This document shows, piece after piece, positions 17,892 to 26,338 of a DNA stretch of 64,000 nt. Numbering within the stretch: position 1 is the first letter of the stretch; each line of letters starts with the position of its first letter. The translations under genes and the position numbers were made by a program. The DNA comes from Nocardia sp. CDC159 (GTDB lineage: Bacteria; Actinomycetota; Actinomycetes; Mycobacteriales; Mycobacteriaceae): positions 310,001-374,000 of the forward strand of contig NZ_JAMRXH010000002.1 of NCBI RefSeq assembly GCF_023740735.1, read 5' to 3'. The notes beneath the pieces were generated by a model. The model made no database searches. It was not told the origin of the DNA and worked only from the letters and a program-made list of their open reading frames with translations.

Positions 17892-18068
17892 CGTGTCATC
17901 GTGCCAGTCGTCATCGGTTCATCCGTACCAAATCGGTGCGATCAATGCGGAAATCCAGTTCGCCGGAGGCAAACATCGGAGGGTGTTGAAATCACAACCT
18001 ACGTTTTTCTACCCCATCCCGGCGCGCTGAGTGGGCGAGAACGGAAAGTCTTTGCGGGACAGTCCGGC

Positions 18069-19235
18069 TCAGGGCTCGAGATACCGACCCAACCGGACCA
18101 GCGCCTCCTCGATGTCGGCGGTCGCACCCGCGAACGAGATACGGACCGTGTGGTTTCCATTGACGGTGTCGAAATCGACGCCCGGCGCCAGGGCCACGCC
18201 GGTGTGCGCCAGCAGATCCGCGCACCAGCGCGTCGAATCGTCGGTGAGATGGGCGATATCGGCGTAGGCGTAGAAGGCGCCATCGGCGGGGGCCAGATCG
18301 GTGATGCCCAGTTTGGGCAGGCCCTCGAGCAGCAACGCGCGATTCTCGGCGTAGCGGCGGACGTGGCCGTCGAGTTCGGCCCTGGCCTCCGGGCCGAAGG
18401 CGTGCAGCGCGGCGTACTGCGAGATCGCGGGCGGGCACACCGTCATATTCGAGGCCAGCCGCTGCAGGGCGGGGCGTAGCCGGGGCGGGGCGAGCATCCA
18501 GCCCAGCCGCCAGCCGGTCATCGAGAAGTACTTCGACACCGAGCCGATGACGACCGCCTCGCGCGAGGTCTGCCAGGCCGAGGAGGTGGATTCGGTATCG
18601 ATGCCCGGATAGACGATCCCGTGGTAGATCTCGTCGGAGATCAGCAGCGTCCCGTGTTCATCGCACCAGCGGGCCAGGGCGGCCAGTTCGGCGGGGGCGA
18701 TCATGGTTCCGGTGGGGTTGGCCGGGCTCGCGACGATCAGGCCCGCGGGCGGTTCGGGCAGGGCGTCGAGCATGGCGACCGTGGGCTGGAAGCGGTGCTG
18801 CGGGCCGCAGTCGAGTTCGATCACCCGGCAGCCCAGGGCGGTCAGGGTGTTGCGATAGGCCGGATAGCCCGGGCGCGCGACGACCACGGTGTCGCCCGGA
18901 TCGAAGGCGGCCAGGAAGATCAGCGTGAACGCGCCCGACGAGCCGGTGGTGATCACCACGTCGTCGGCGTGGACGTGGTAGCCGTAGGTGCGGATGTGAT
19001 GCTCGGCGATGACCTGGCGCAGCGGCAGAATGCCGAAAGTCTCGGTGTAGCCCAGCAATTCGGCGTCCAGCGCGGTCTTGGTGGCCCGCAGCACCGGAAC
19101 CGGGGCGGGGGTCGAGGGCTGTCCGGCGGCCAGTACGAGCACATCGCCGTGGGTACGGGCGCGCTCGGCGGCCGCCTTCCAGACATCCATGACGTAGAAG
19201 GTGGGCACGGCCGATCGTCTGGATTCACTGCGCAC
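18069..19235 (-). CDS. PLP-dependent class I aminotransferase
   Basis: The 388-residue fold-type I aminotransferase has VITTGSSGAFTLIFLAAF, SPANPTGTMI, the Asp/Tyr cofactor pair in LISDEIYHGI, the Schiff-base Lys in SVSKYFSMTGWRLGW and the substrate-binding Arg in HTVRISFA. The closest type I recall is AspB-like Rv3565, which shares the start FYVMDVW. A GTG at 19235 is taken as start (13 residues before FYVMDVW) because the frame further up is non-family sequence; it has only a weak ribosome binding site. Amino donor and acceptor cannot be assigned. Confidence 0.83.
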   Translation of the reverse strand: MRSESRRSAVPTFYVMDVWKAAAERARTHGDVLVLAAGQPSTPAPVPVLRATKTALDAELLGYTETFGILPLRQVIAEHHIRTYGYHVHADDVVITTGSSGAFTLIFLAAFDPGDTVVVARPGYPAYRNTLTALGCRVIELDCGPQHRFQPTVAMLDALPEPPAGLIVASPANPTGTMIAPAELAALARWCDEHGTLLISDEIYHGIVYPGIDTESTSSAWQTSREAVVIGSVSKYFSMTGWRLGWMLAPPRLRPALQRLASNMTVCPPAISQYAALHAFGPEARAELDGHVRRYAENRALLLEGLPKLGITDLAPADGAFYAYADIAHLTDDSTRWCADLLAHTGVALAPGVDFDTVNGNHTVRISFAGATADIEEALVRLGRYLEP

Positions 19236-19406
19236 CTCGACGACGGTAGAACACCGGCCGCCGACGCGCCCGGGGTATTTTCCGCCATTCCTGAGACGAC
19301 TCTGAGTTCTGCCCGGGTGCTCTGCCACTTGGGCAATCGTCCTGTTATCGTCGGCAGAATGCCTGACCAGGCACGCCGCGCGAAGCCGTACGAGGGGGGT
19401 TGGACC

Positions 19407-20369
19407 GTGATCCGGCCCGACTGGCGCAGCGAGTTGCGGCGGTCCCGGCACGAAGCGGGCCGGGAACACCAACCGGGCTCACGGCGCGGCCGTGGGTGGG
19501 TGGCGCATGCGCGACGTCTGGTCGCACAGGCTCGAATCCTGGTCCGGCGACTGGCGGCCGTGGACTGGCGCGAATACGCGCGCCGCGACTGGCGGGCCTA
19601 TGCCCGCGAACAGTGGCCGCCGTTGCGGGCGTGGCTGTTCCAGCATCGCGTGCTGCTCGCGGGCCTGCTCGCGATCGCCCTGTTCGCCGCCGCCGACACC
19701 ATCGCGCCCCGGCCGGTGGACGGCTCACCCCCGCCCGGAACCGCGCAGCGCGTGCCCGTCGCCTACCCGCTGCAGGTGCGCGCGCCCGCGGAGTCGAGCA
19801 GGCGCTTCCTCAATGCCATCAACAACGGCGAGCGGCTGCGCGAGGCCCAGGTCGTCGCCGCGGCCGCCCGCGCCACCCTCGAACGCGCCAAGGCCGAGGC
19901 CGCCGCGGCGGTGGCCGGTGAGGCGCAGCCCTGGATCAACGGACCGGTCACCACCCTGCCCGGCGCGATCCTGCCCAATATCGGTGGTTTCGTCCTTCCC
20001 GCACGTGGCGTGTTCACCTCCGGTTACGGACAGCGTTGGGGCACGTTCCATTGGGGCATCGATATCGCCGCACCCATCGGCTCCCCGATCTACGCGGTCG
20101 CCGACGGCGTCGTGATCGACGCCGGACCCGCCCAGGGGTTCGGCCTCTGGGTTCGGGTGCGCCACAACGACGGATCCGTCACCGTCTACGGCCACATGTA
20201 CGACTTCTCGGTCTCGGTCGGCGAACGCGTCCGGGCCGGACAGCAGATCGCCCGCGTGGGCAACCGCGGCGACTCCACCGGACCGCATCTGCACTTCGAG
20301 GTCCTGGTGGGCGGGCGGCACGTCGATCCCCAGCCCTGGTTGGCCTTGCACGGCCTCAGACTGGGCTGA
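19407..20369 (+). CDS. Membrane-anchored M23 (LytM) peptidase
   Basis: The 320-residue protein has a cytoplasmic basic N-terminus, one membrane helix (residues 82-97), an Ala-rich coiled segment (145-170) and a C-terminal M23 domain. The zinc ligands are complete: H215 and D219 in FHWGIDIAAP, H296 in HLHFE, with catalytic H294. It should cleave peptidoglycan cross-bridges on the outer side. GAGGGGGG 7 nt upstream decides the GTG start at 19407; an ATG at 19359 is possible but lacks a ribosome binding site. The stop is 5 bp from the convergent purD stop. Confidence 0.88.
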   Translation: MIRPDWRSELRRSRHEAGREHQPGSRRGRGWVAHARRLVAQARILVRRLAAVDWREYARRDWRAYAREQWPPLRAWLFQHRVLLAGLLAIALFAAADTIAPRPVDGSPPPGTAQRVPVAYPLQVRAPAESSRRFLNAINNGERLREAQVVAAAARATLERAKAEAAAAVAGEAQPWINGPVTTLPGAILPNIGGFVLPARGVFTSGYGQRWGTFHWGIDIAAPIGSPIYAVADGVVIDAGPAQGFGLWVRVRHNDGSVTVYGHMYDFSVSVGERVRAGQQIARVGNRGDSTGPHLHFEVLVGGRHVDPQPWLALHGLRLG

Positions 20370-20374
20370 GCGCG

Positions 20375-21652
20375 CTAGACCCGGGCCGGGATGGAGATGC
20401 GGTCCTCGACGGCGGCCAGGGCGATATCGGTGCGGTAGTGGCTGCCGGGAAGTTTGATGCCGCGGATGCGGTCGTAGGCGCGGGTACGGGCCTCGGTGAG
20501 GTCGGCGCCGGTGGCGACGACGTTGAGGACCCGGCCGCCGGCGGACAGCAGGGCGCCGTCGGCCCGCAGCGACGTACCCGCGTGCAGCACTTCGGTATTC
20601 GGCTCGGCGGTGTCGGTGCCGGAGATGACGTCGCCGGTGCGGGGGCGGGCGGGGTAATTCTCGGCGGCGAGGACCACGGTGATCGCCGAGCCGTCCTTCC
20701 AGCGCGGCCGCTCGGCCTGGGCGAGGGTGCCGGTGGCGGTGGCGTGCAGCAGCGCGCCGAGCGGGCTGTCCAGCAGGGCCAGTACGGCCTGGGTCTCGGG
20801 ATCGCCGAAGCGGCAGTTGAATTCGACCACGGCGGGTCCCGCCTGGCCGATCGCCAGCCCGGCGTAGAGCAGGCCGGAGAACGGCGCGCCGCGCCGGACC
20901 AGTTCCGCCGCAACGGGTTCCACCACCTCGGTGACGATTTCCTCAACCGTCGCCGCGGGTAACCAGGGCAGCGGGGTGTAGGCGCCCATACCGCCGGTAT
21001 TGGGTCCGGTATCGCCGTCCCCGACGCGCTTGTGATCCTGCGCGGGCAGCAGCGGCACCACGGTCTCGCCGTCCACCAGACAGAACAGCGACACCTCGGG
21101 CCCGTCCAGGAACGACTCCAGCAGTACCGGATGCCCCTGCTCGAGAAGTTCGGCGCCGTGATCGCGGGCGGCGGAGCGGTCGGCGGTCACCACCACGCCC
21201 TTACCCGCGGCCAGCCCGTCGTCCTTCACCACCCAGGTCGGCCCGAACCGATCCAGCGCGGCATCCAGCTCACCCGGATGGTCGACGACCTCGCTGTGCG
21301 CGGTGCGCACCCCGGCCGCGGCCATCACATCCTTGGCGAACGCCTTCGAGCCCTCGATCCGGGCCGCGGCCGCCGACGGTCCGAAGCAGGCGATTCCGGC
21401 CGCGCGCACCGCGTCGGCGATGCCGAGCACCAGCGGCACCTCGGGCCCGATCACCACCAGATCGGCCTCGAATTCGCGGGCCAGCCCGACCACCGCCTCG
21501 GCACTGCACGGATCGACGGGCCTGATCTCGGCGTGCTGGGCGATCCCGGGATTACCGGGCGCCGCGCAGATCGCGCGCACCCCCGGGTCCCGGCGCAGGG
21601 CTTCCACGAGGGCGTGTTCACGGGCTCCGGAACCGATGACGAGTACGCGCAC
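20375..21652 (-). CDS. purD: Phosphoribosylamine-glycine ligase
   Basis: The 425-residue ATP-grasp enzyme joins phosphoribosylamine and glycine to GAR, step 2 of purine synthesis. The N-terminal [17 protein letters not shown], the ATP-grasp stretch [14 protein letters not shown] and the metal site [13 protein letters not shown] are all present. The GTG start lacks a ribosome binding site but has TAAGCT 7 nt upstream on the minus strand (21660-21665), which suggests leaderless translation. It is divergent from the HIT gene. Confidence 0.95.
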   Translation of the reverse strand: MRVLVIGSGAREHALVEALRRDPGVRAICAAPGNPGIAQHAEIRPVDPCSAEAVVGLAREFEADLVVIGPEVPLVLGIADAVRAAGIACFGPSAAAARIEGSKAFAKDVMAAAGVRTAHSEVVDHPGELDAALDRFGPTWVVKDDGLAAGKGVVVTADRSAARDHGAELLEQGHPVLLESFLDGPEVSLFCLVDGETVVPLLPAQDHKRVGDGDTGPNTGGMGAYTPLPWLPAATVEEIVTEVVEPVAAELVRRGAPFSGLLYAGLAIGQAGPAVVEFNCRFGDPETQAVLALLDSPLGALLHATATGTLAQAERPRWKDGSAITVVLAAENYPARPRTGDVISGTDTAEPNTEVLHAGTSLRADGALLSAGGRVLNVVATGADLTEARTRAYDRIRGIKLPGSHYRTDIALAAVEDRISIPARV

Positions 21653-21696
21653 GCACGACAGCTTAGAAGACTGTGTTTATGGCCTTCGCTTCGCTC

Positions 21697-21751
21697 CGGC
21701 GTGTTCGCGGCTGTGTTCGATTGCCGCTCCTTCGTCGCGGCGTGTTCGCGG
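21697..21751. repeat. Short direct repeat CGGCGTGTTCGCGG
   Basis: Two identical 14-bp copies (21697-21710 and 21738-21751) lie 41 bp apart in the purD-HIT divergent region, among other TTCG-rich short repeats. The role is unknown; it may be simple sequence drift. Confidence 0.4.
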
Positions 21752-21835
21752 GGCCTGCATGTCTCGTCGGGCTCGCTCCGCTGTGGTCGCGTCGGGGCGA
21801 GGACTGCCGGGATTTCGGGTACCTAGACTCGGGGC

Positions 21836-22261
21836 ATGGCTTCTGTATTCAGCGCGATCATCGCCGGTCAGCTGCCCGGGCGGTTCGTGTGGGAGGACGA
21901 CGAGTTCGTGGCGTTCCTGACCATCGCACCGATCACCCAGGGGCATACGCTCGTCGTGCCGCGCAAGGAGATCGATCAGTGGCAGGACATCGATCCCGGC
22001 ACGTTCGCGCGGCTGAACGGGGTGGCGCAGAAGATCGGCCGGGCGGTTCGGGCGGCCTGGTCGGCGCCGCGGGCGGGCCTGCTCATCGCGGGACTCGAGG
22101 TGCCGCATCTGCATGTGCACGTCTTTCCGGCCTTCGAACTGGGTGATTTCAATATTTCTCAGGCCGAGCAGGATCCGAGCAAGGAATCCCTGGACGAGGC
22201 CCAGGAGAAGATCAAGCAGGCCCTGCGGGATCTGGGCTACGGAGCGAATGTTCCTGACTGA
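21836..22261 (+). CDS. HIT family protein (Rv0759c type)
   Basis: The 141-residue protein has the triad HLHVHVF at about residues 90-96 and the family N-terminus [21 protein letters not shown]; it closely resembles Rv0759c, which also lies beside phoR. It is likely a nucleotide-phosphoramidate hydrolase. TAGACT at 21824-21829 followed by 6 nt and the ATG indicates a leaderless transcript; no Shine-Dalgarno is seen. The stop is 13 bp from the convergent sensor kinase stop. Confidence 0.88.
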   Translation: MASVFSAIIAGQLPGRFVWEDDEFVAFLTIAPITQGHTLVVPRKEIDQWQDIDPGTFARLNGVAQKIGRAVRAAWSAPRAGLLIAGLEVPHLHVHVFPAFELGDFNISQAEQDPSKESLDEAQEKIKQALRDLGYGANVPD

Positions 22262-22274
22262 CTTCGTCAGGCCG

Positions 22275-23711
22275 CTACGTCGTGCGCGGCAGCCGCACGG
22301 TGAAGGTGGTGCCCGCGCCGACCGCGCTCGATACCGACACCGTGCCGCCGTGCGCGTCGACGAGGGCCTGCACGATGGACAGGCCGAGCCCGGTGCCGCC
22401 ACTGTCGCGGCTGCGCGAGGTGTCGGTGCGGTAGAACCGCTCGAAGATCCGCTCGGCCTGTTCCGGCGGCAGGCCCGGGCCGGTATCGGCGACCTCGACC
22501 AGCACGTCTTGCGCGGCCGGGGTCAGCCGCACCGTCACCGCCGCGCTGGGCGGGGTGTGGATGAGGGCGTTGTTGACCAGATTCGCCAGCACCTGCCGCA
22601 GCCGCGCCTCGTCCCCGGGGACCTCCAACGTCCCACTGCCGGGCCGGATTTCGAGATCGATCGGCCGCGCGGGCCCCTCCGGCCGCTGGGCGGCGGCGAC
22701 GGCCCGCGCATTGTGCACGGCATCGCTGGCCAGCGCGAGCAGATCCACCGGCCGCCGATCCAGCGGCCGTTGCGCGTCCAGCCGCGCCAGCATGAGCAGA
22801 TCCTCGACCAGCAGGCCCATCCGAGTGGACTCGCGCTCGATCCGGTCCATGAACATCGCCGGATCCGCCAGCGCCCCTTGCCGATACAGCTCCGCGAAAC
22901 CCTTGATCGTGGTCAGCGGCGTGCGCAGCTCATGGCTCGCATCGGCGACGAACCGGCGCATCTTCGCCTCCGAGCGCCGCGCCGCCTCCTCGGATGCCTC
23001 GGTCGTGGCGAAGGCGTGCTGGATCTGGGTGAGCATGCCGTTGAGCGACTGCGAGAGCCGGTCCACCTCGGTATTGGTGCCCTGCACCGGAACTCGCCGA
23101 TCCAGATCACCCCCGGCGATGGCCGCCGCCGTCTTCTCCACCTCGCGCAGCGGCCGCAGGCTGCCCCGGATCACCAACTGCGCCACCACCGCCAGCGCCG
23201 CCAGCACCAGCGCGCCGACCACCACCTCGAGTCCGATCAGCCGATCGACGATGTTCTCGGTCTCGGTGAGCCGCTGCGCCACCACCGCGGTCCCACCCTG
23301 CGGGGAGACGATTCGCACGGCCCGCCAGTGCAGATCGGGATCGCCGACCGAACCGACCGTGCGCGGACGGCGGTCGAGATCGGCGGGAATCTCCGGCAGA
23401 TTCCGATCCGGACCCTCCACCCGGACCAGACTTCCGTTGGGGTCCTTGACGTTGACATAGAACGGCATGAAGCTGCGGTCCATGCCCGGCCGCGGCGGTG
23501 GCGGCGGCCGATTGGGATCGGCCGCACCGTGCGCGACCTGAACGATCTGCCGGTCCACGCTGTCGAGCAGCACGCGCTGCATCGCCGAGGTCACCGCGAC
23601 CCCGGACACCAGCAGCCCCAGCGCCGCCAACGACACCAGCGCGACGACCAGCGTCACCCGCAGTGGCACCGACGCCAGGCGATGGGTGAGCGCCCGGCGC
23701 ATCCCGCTCAT
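22275..23711 (-). CDS. phoR: Sensor histidine kinase, PhoR type
   Basis: The 478-residue membrane kinase has TM1 at about 18-40, an extracellular sensor loop (41-158, Pro-rich near 69-75), TM2 at about 160-182, HAMP (183-235), the phosphoacceptor H260 in DASHELRTPLTT, N-box NLVNNALIHTP (N380/N381), DTGPGLPPE and GTGLGLSI. The ATG at 23711 overlaps the response-regulator stop (ATGA), so kinase synthesis is coupled to it. Neighbouring Rv0759c-like HIT and PhoP-like genes support PhoR orthology. In mycobacteria PhoPR responds to acid or envelope stress; the signal here is unknown. Confidence 0.88.
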   Translation of the reverse strand: MSGMRRALTHRLASVPLRVTLVVALVSLAALGLLVSGVAVTSAMQRVLLDSVDRQIVQVAHGAADPNRPPPPPRPGMDRSFMPFYVNVKDPNGSLVRVEGPDRNLPEIPADLDRRPRTVGSVGDPDLHWRAVRIVSPQGGTAVVAQRLTETENIVDRLIGLEVVVGALVLAALAVVAQLVIRGSLRPLREVEKTAAAIAGGDLDRRVPVQGTNTEVDRLSQSLNGMLTQIQHAFATTEASEEAARRSEAKMRRFVADASHELRTPLTTIKGFAELYRQGALADPAMFMDRIERESTRMGLLVEDLLMLARLDAQRPLDRRPVDLLALASDAVHNARAVAAAQRPEGPARPIDLEIRPGSGTLEVPGDEARLRQVLANLVNNALIHTPPSAAVTVRLTPAAQDVLVEVADTGPGLPPEQAERIFERFYRTDTSRSRDSGGTGLGLSIVQALVDAHGGTVSVSSAVGAGTTFTVRLPRTT

Positions 23712-24451
23712 GTGGCCGACGACCTGCTGCGGCTGGGAGCGCGCATCACGTAGCCGACGCCGCGCAGCGTGTGGATCAGCCGGTCCGGGCCGGTATCCAC
23801 CTTCTTGCGCAGATACGACACGTAGGTCTCGACCACGCCGACCTCGCCGCCGAAGTCGTAGCGCCAGACGTGGTCGAGGATGCGCGGTTTGCTCAGCACC
23901 GTGCCCGCGTTCACCATGAAGTACCGCAGCAGGGTGAACTCCGTCGGTGACAGCGACACCGGTTCGCCCGCCTTCCACACCTCGTGGGTGTCGTCGTCGA
24001 GCTCGATGTCCTCGAACCTCAGCCGCGACGATTTGCGTTCGGCCAGCGCATGACCGGAGCGGCGCAGAATGACCCGCAGCCGCGCCACCACCTCCTCCAG
24101 GCTGAAGGGTTTGGTGACGTAGTCGTCCGCACCCAGGGTCAGCCCGGTGACCTTGTCCTCCACCTCGTCGCGGGCGGTCAGGAACAGCACCGGCGCATCG
24201 ATCCCATCGGCGCGCAGCCGCCGCAGCAACCCGAACCCGTCCATCCCCGGCATCATGACGTCGACGATGAGCGCATCTGGCCGGAACGTCTTGGCCCGGT
24301 CCAGCCCCTCGGCCCCATCGCCCGCGGCGGCCACCTCGAACCCCTGATAGCGCAGGCTCACCGACAGCAGCTCGACGATCATCGGCTCGTCATCGATCAC
24401 CAGCACCCGAGCCTCGGGCGTCCGATCCGGCACACCGTTCATGCCGACCAT
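23708..24451 (-). CDS. phoP: OmpR-family response regulator, PhoP type
   Basis: The 247-residue regulator has a receiver domain (D64 in DALIVDVMMPG, acidic pair in VIDDEP, K114 in YVTKPF) and an OmpR winged helix (145-237). Long identities to M. tuberculosis PhoP are visible, e.g. TPEARVLVIDDEPMIVELLS, LSPTEFTLLRYF and ILDHVWRYDFGGEV. The start is not certain: ATGs at 24463, 24451 and 24442 are all in frame; 24451 has G-rich sequence upstream. It is first gene of the phoP-phoR operon. Confidence 0.88.
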   Translation of the reverse strand: MVGMNGVPDRTPEARVLVIDDEPMIVELLSVSLRYQGFEVAAAGDGAEGLDRAKTFRPDALIVDVMMPGMDGFGLLRRLRADGIDAPVLFLTARDEVEDKVTGLTLGADDYVTKPFSLEEVVARLRVILRRSGHALAERKSSRLRFEDIELDDDTHEVWKAGEPVSLSPTEFTLLRYFMVNAGTVLSKPRILDHVWRYDFGGEVGVVETYVSYLRKKVDTGPDRLIHTLRGVGYVMRAPSRSRSSAT

Positions 24452-24527
24452 CGTCCACCCCATACGGGACAGCTCGCTGAGCCTTCGCTGGGAGTTTCCT
24501 GGGAACGGCCTACCGAGCCCTGAACGC

Positions 24528-24557
24528 AAAGGTCCTCGTCACCGGATGACGAGGACC
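24528..24557 (-). terminator. Terminator after tRNA-Thr
   Basis: A perfect 11-bp stem (GGTCCTCGTCA / TGACGAGGACC, loop of 5) lies 9 bp downstream of the tRNA 3' end on the minus strand and is followed by TTTGCGTT. Confidence 0.75.
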
Positions 24558-24565
24558 AATCGCGG

Positions 24566-24637
24566 AGCCCCCTGTCAGGATCGAACTGACGACCTTCGCT
24601 TTACAAGAGCGGTGCTCTACCACTGAGCTAAGGAGGC
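24566..24637 (-). tRNA. tRNA-Thr (UGU anticodon)
   Basis: The minus strand folds as a cloverleaf of 72 nt: acceptor GCCTCCT / AGGGGGC, D arm GCTC-AGTGGTA-GAGC, anticodon loop CTTGTAA with TGT, T arm GTCAG-TTCGATC-CTGAC. There is one C-A mismatch at the base of the anticodon stem. The 3' CCA is not encoded. It lies just upstream of phoP on the same strand, with its own terminator between. Confidence 0.93.
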
Positions 24638-24745
24638 GAAAACCGCGCCAATCATAGCCGGGGGCATCGGCCGTGGGGAAAGCCGCAGCTCGCCCGCACA
24701 GCCGTTGCTCGCCCGTGCTCGCGCAGTATCGGTACTACCGCGGGG

Positions 24746-24988
24746 TCAGGACTGCGCGGCCTGACGGGCCGCGTCGTCGGCGGCCATCGCGTCACGCAGG
24801 CTCTTGGGCCGCATGTCGGTCCAGTTCTTCTCCACGTACTCGACACAGGCGGCGCGGCTGTCCTCGCCGAACACCACCCGCCAACCGGCGGGGACCTCGG
24901 CGAAAGCCGGCCACAGGGAGTGCTGCTCCTCGTCGTTGACCAGAACGAAGAAGCGGCCGTCCTCGTCGTCGAAGGGGTTGGTGCTCAT
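24746..24988 (-). CDS. mbtH: Stand-alone MbtH-like protein
   Basis: The 80-residue protein is a full MbtH-domain protein: [20 protein letters not shown], the conserved Trp residues in [13 protein letters not shown] and the [10 protein letters not shown] ending. MbtH proteins bind and activate NRPS adenylation domains. No NRPS gene is in the window, so this copy would serve an NRPS encoded elsewhere. A GAGGTGAA ribosome binding site precedes the ATG. Confidence 0.92.
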   Translation of the reverse strand: MSTNPFDDEDGRFFVLVNDEEQHSLWPAFAEVPAGWRVVFGEDSRAACVEYVEKNWTDMRPKSLRDAMAADDAARQAAQS

Positions 24989-25085
24989 TTCACCTCACTG
25001 GATACTGGCGCTTGGTACGGAAACACTGGGGCGAGCCCGTCAGCGTTGTGTCGACCCTAGCAAGGCCGACGTTACGGGAGGGGAG

Positions 25086-25925
25086 TTACCTCGGCCCCGC
25101 GAAGAAATCGAGCAGGATCTTGTTGACGGCCTCGGGCCGTTCCAGATAGCCGTAGTGCCCGGCGTCGGGGATCTCCTGGTAGCGGGCGTCCGGAATGGCC
25201 TCGGCCACCTCGCGGGCCAGATACGGCGGGATCATCCGGTCGTCGGCGAACCCGATCGCCAGGCAGGGCACCTTGATGCCGCGGTAGGCCTGTAAGCGGT
25301 CGAAGTCGTGGTCCATCCGCCGCTGCGCGCGGATGCCGGGAGTGACCGGGCCGCCGGTGAATTCGAACAGATCCAGCCAGTCGCGCGCGGCATGCGGATC
25401 GGCGAGCGTCGCCGGGGATAGGTTCAGCACCGCGTTGATCGCCGCCTCGTACTTCGGCGGCAGCTTCAGCCCGCTCGCATCGAGCTCGTGCTCGCCCTGC
25501 GAGAGCGTCTTCTGGAACAGATCGAGCCGCCCGTGCCCGGCCATGAACACGGCCTTGCGCACCAGGTCCGGCCGGGCCAGCGCGAGTTCCTGCGCCACCC
25601 GCGCACCCATCGAGGTGCCCGCCACCAGCGCCGGACCCTCGTCGAGGAATTCGATCAGCGCCGCGGTGTCGCGGACCATATCCTCGATGTGGATGCCGGT
25701 CGCGGCCTCGTAGGAGGGCGCGATGCCGCGATTGTCGAAGGTGCAGACCCGGTATCCCGCCGCCAGCAGCGCGGGCACCTGATGCAGGTCCCACACCCGC
25801 CCCGGGCTGCCGGTGCCCATGATCAACACGACCAGTGGCGCGGCGCCCTTGGTGTCGGTGCCCTTGGCCTTGTCACCCTTCACCTGATAGTTCAGCGCGA
25901 TTCCGTTCACCGTGGCCAACGGCAT
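25086..25925 (-). CDS. Alpha/beta-fold hydrolase
   Basis: The 279-residue protein has nucleophile S105 in GTSMGARV, oxyanion motif IMGTGSPGR, an acid in FADDRMIP and a His in DAGHYGYLE near 262. It is of the haloperoxidase/esterase-like group; the substrate cannot be inferred. It is divergent from the small gene upstream of otsA, with a 192-bp gap. Confidence 0.82.
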   Translation of the reverse strand: MPLATVNGIALNYQVKGDKAKGTDTKGAAPLVVLIMGTGSPGRVWDLHQVPALLAAGYRVCTFDNRGIAPSYEAATGIHIEDMVRDTAALIEFLDEGPALVAGTSMGARVAQELALARPDLVRKAVFMAGHGRLDLFQKTLSQGEHELDASGLKLPPKYEAAINAVLNLSPATLADPHAARDWLDLFEFTGGPVTPGIRAQRRMDHDFDRLQAYRGIKVPCLAIGFADDRMIPPYLAREVAEAIPDARYQEIPDAGHYGYLERPEAVNKILLDFFAGPR

Positions 25926-26117
25926 AATGCTGATCCCTTTCCCGCGACATTAGACTCCCCCCACGGTATAGCTTTCCCGGGCTCGGACGTTTCCCCGGTG
26001 TCGAACGGGTATTGCGGTTAGGGCGCGGTCGACACCGAGGCGACGGCTCCGGTTCCGCCGCCCGATACCATTGACTTCGCGTAAAGCGTGACAAAACACC
26101 CGAGCCGAGAGGACACG

Positions 26118-26288
26118 ATGATGGCCGCGAAGGGCGCCAACGACATCGCGGACGACGACCTGGAACCGCTGGCCGACGAGACCGCCCGGCAGGCCCAGCG
26201 CGTGGTGGCCGCCTACGCCTCCGACGCCGACGAGTGCCGCATGCTGCTGTCGATGCTCGGTATCGGGCCGAACAGCCGCAGCGACTAG
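26118..26288 (+). CDS. Small conserved protein upstream of otsA (Rv3489-like)
   Basis: The 56-residue acidic protein [20 protein letters not shown] ends in [17 protein letters not shown]. Its place 50 bp before otsA and its size match Rv3489 of M. tuberculosis, an uncharacterised protein in the same position. GAGAGG lies 5-8 nt upstream of the ATG pair at 26118/26121. It is probably co-transcribed with otsA. Confidence 0.7.
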   Translation: MMAAKGANDIADDDLEPLADETARQAQRVVAAYASDADECRMLLSMLGIGPNSRSD

Positions 26289-26338
26289 CGGGTCGCCGTC
26301 ACCGACAACCGCAGCGGGCCGAGCGACCGGAGGATCCA

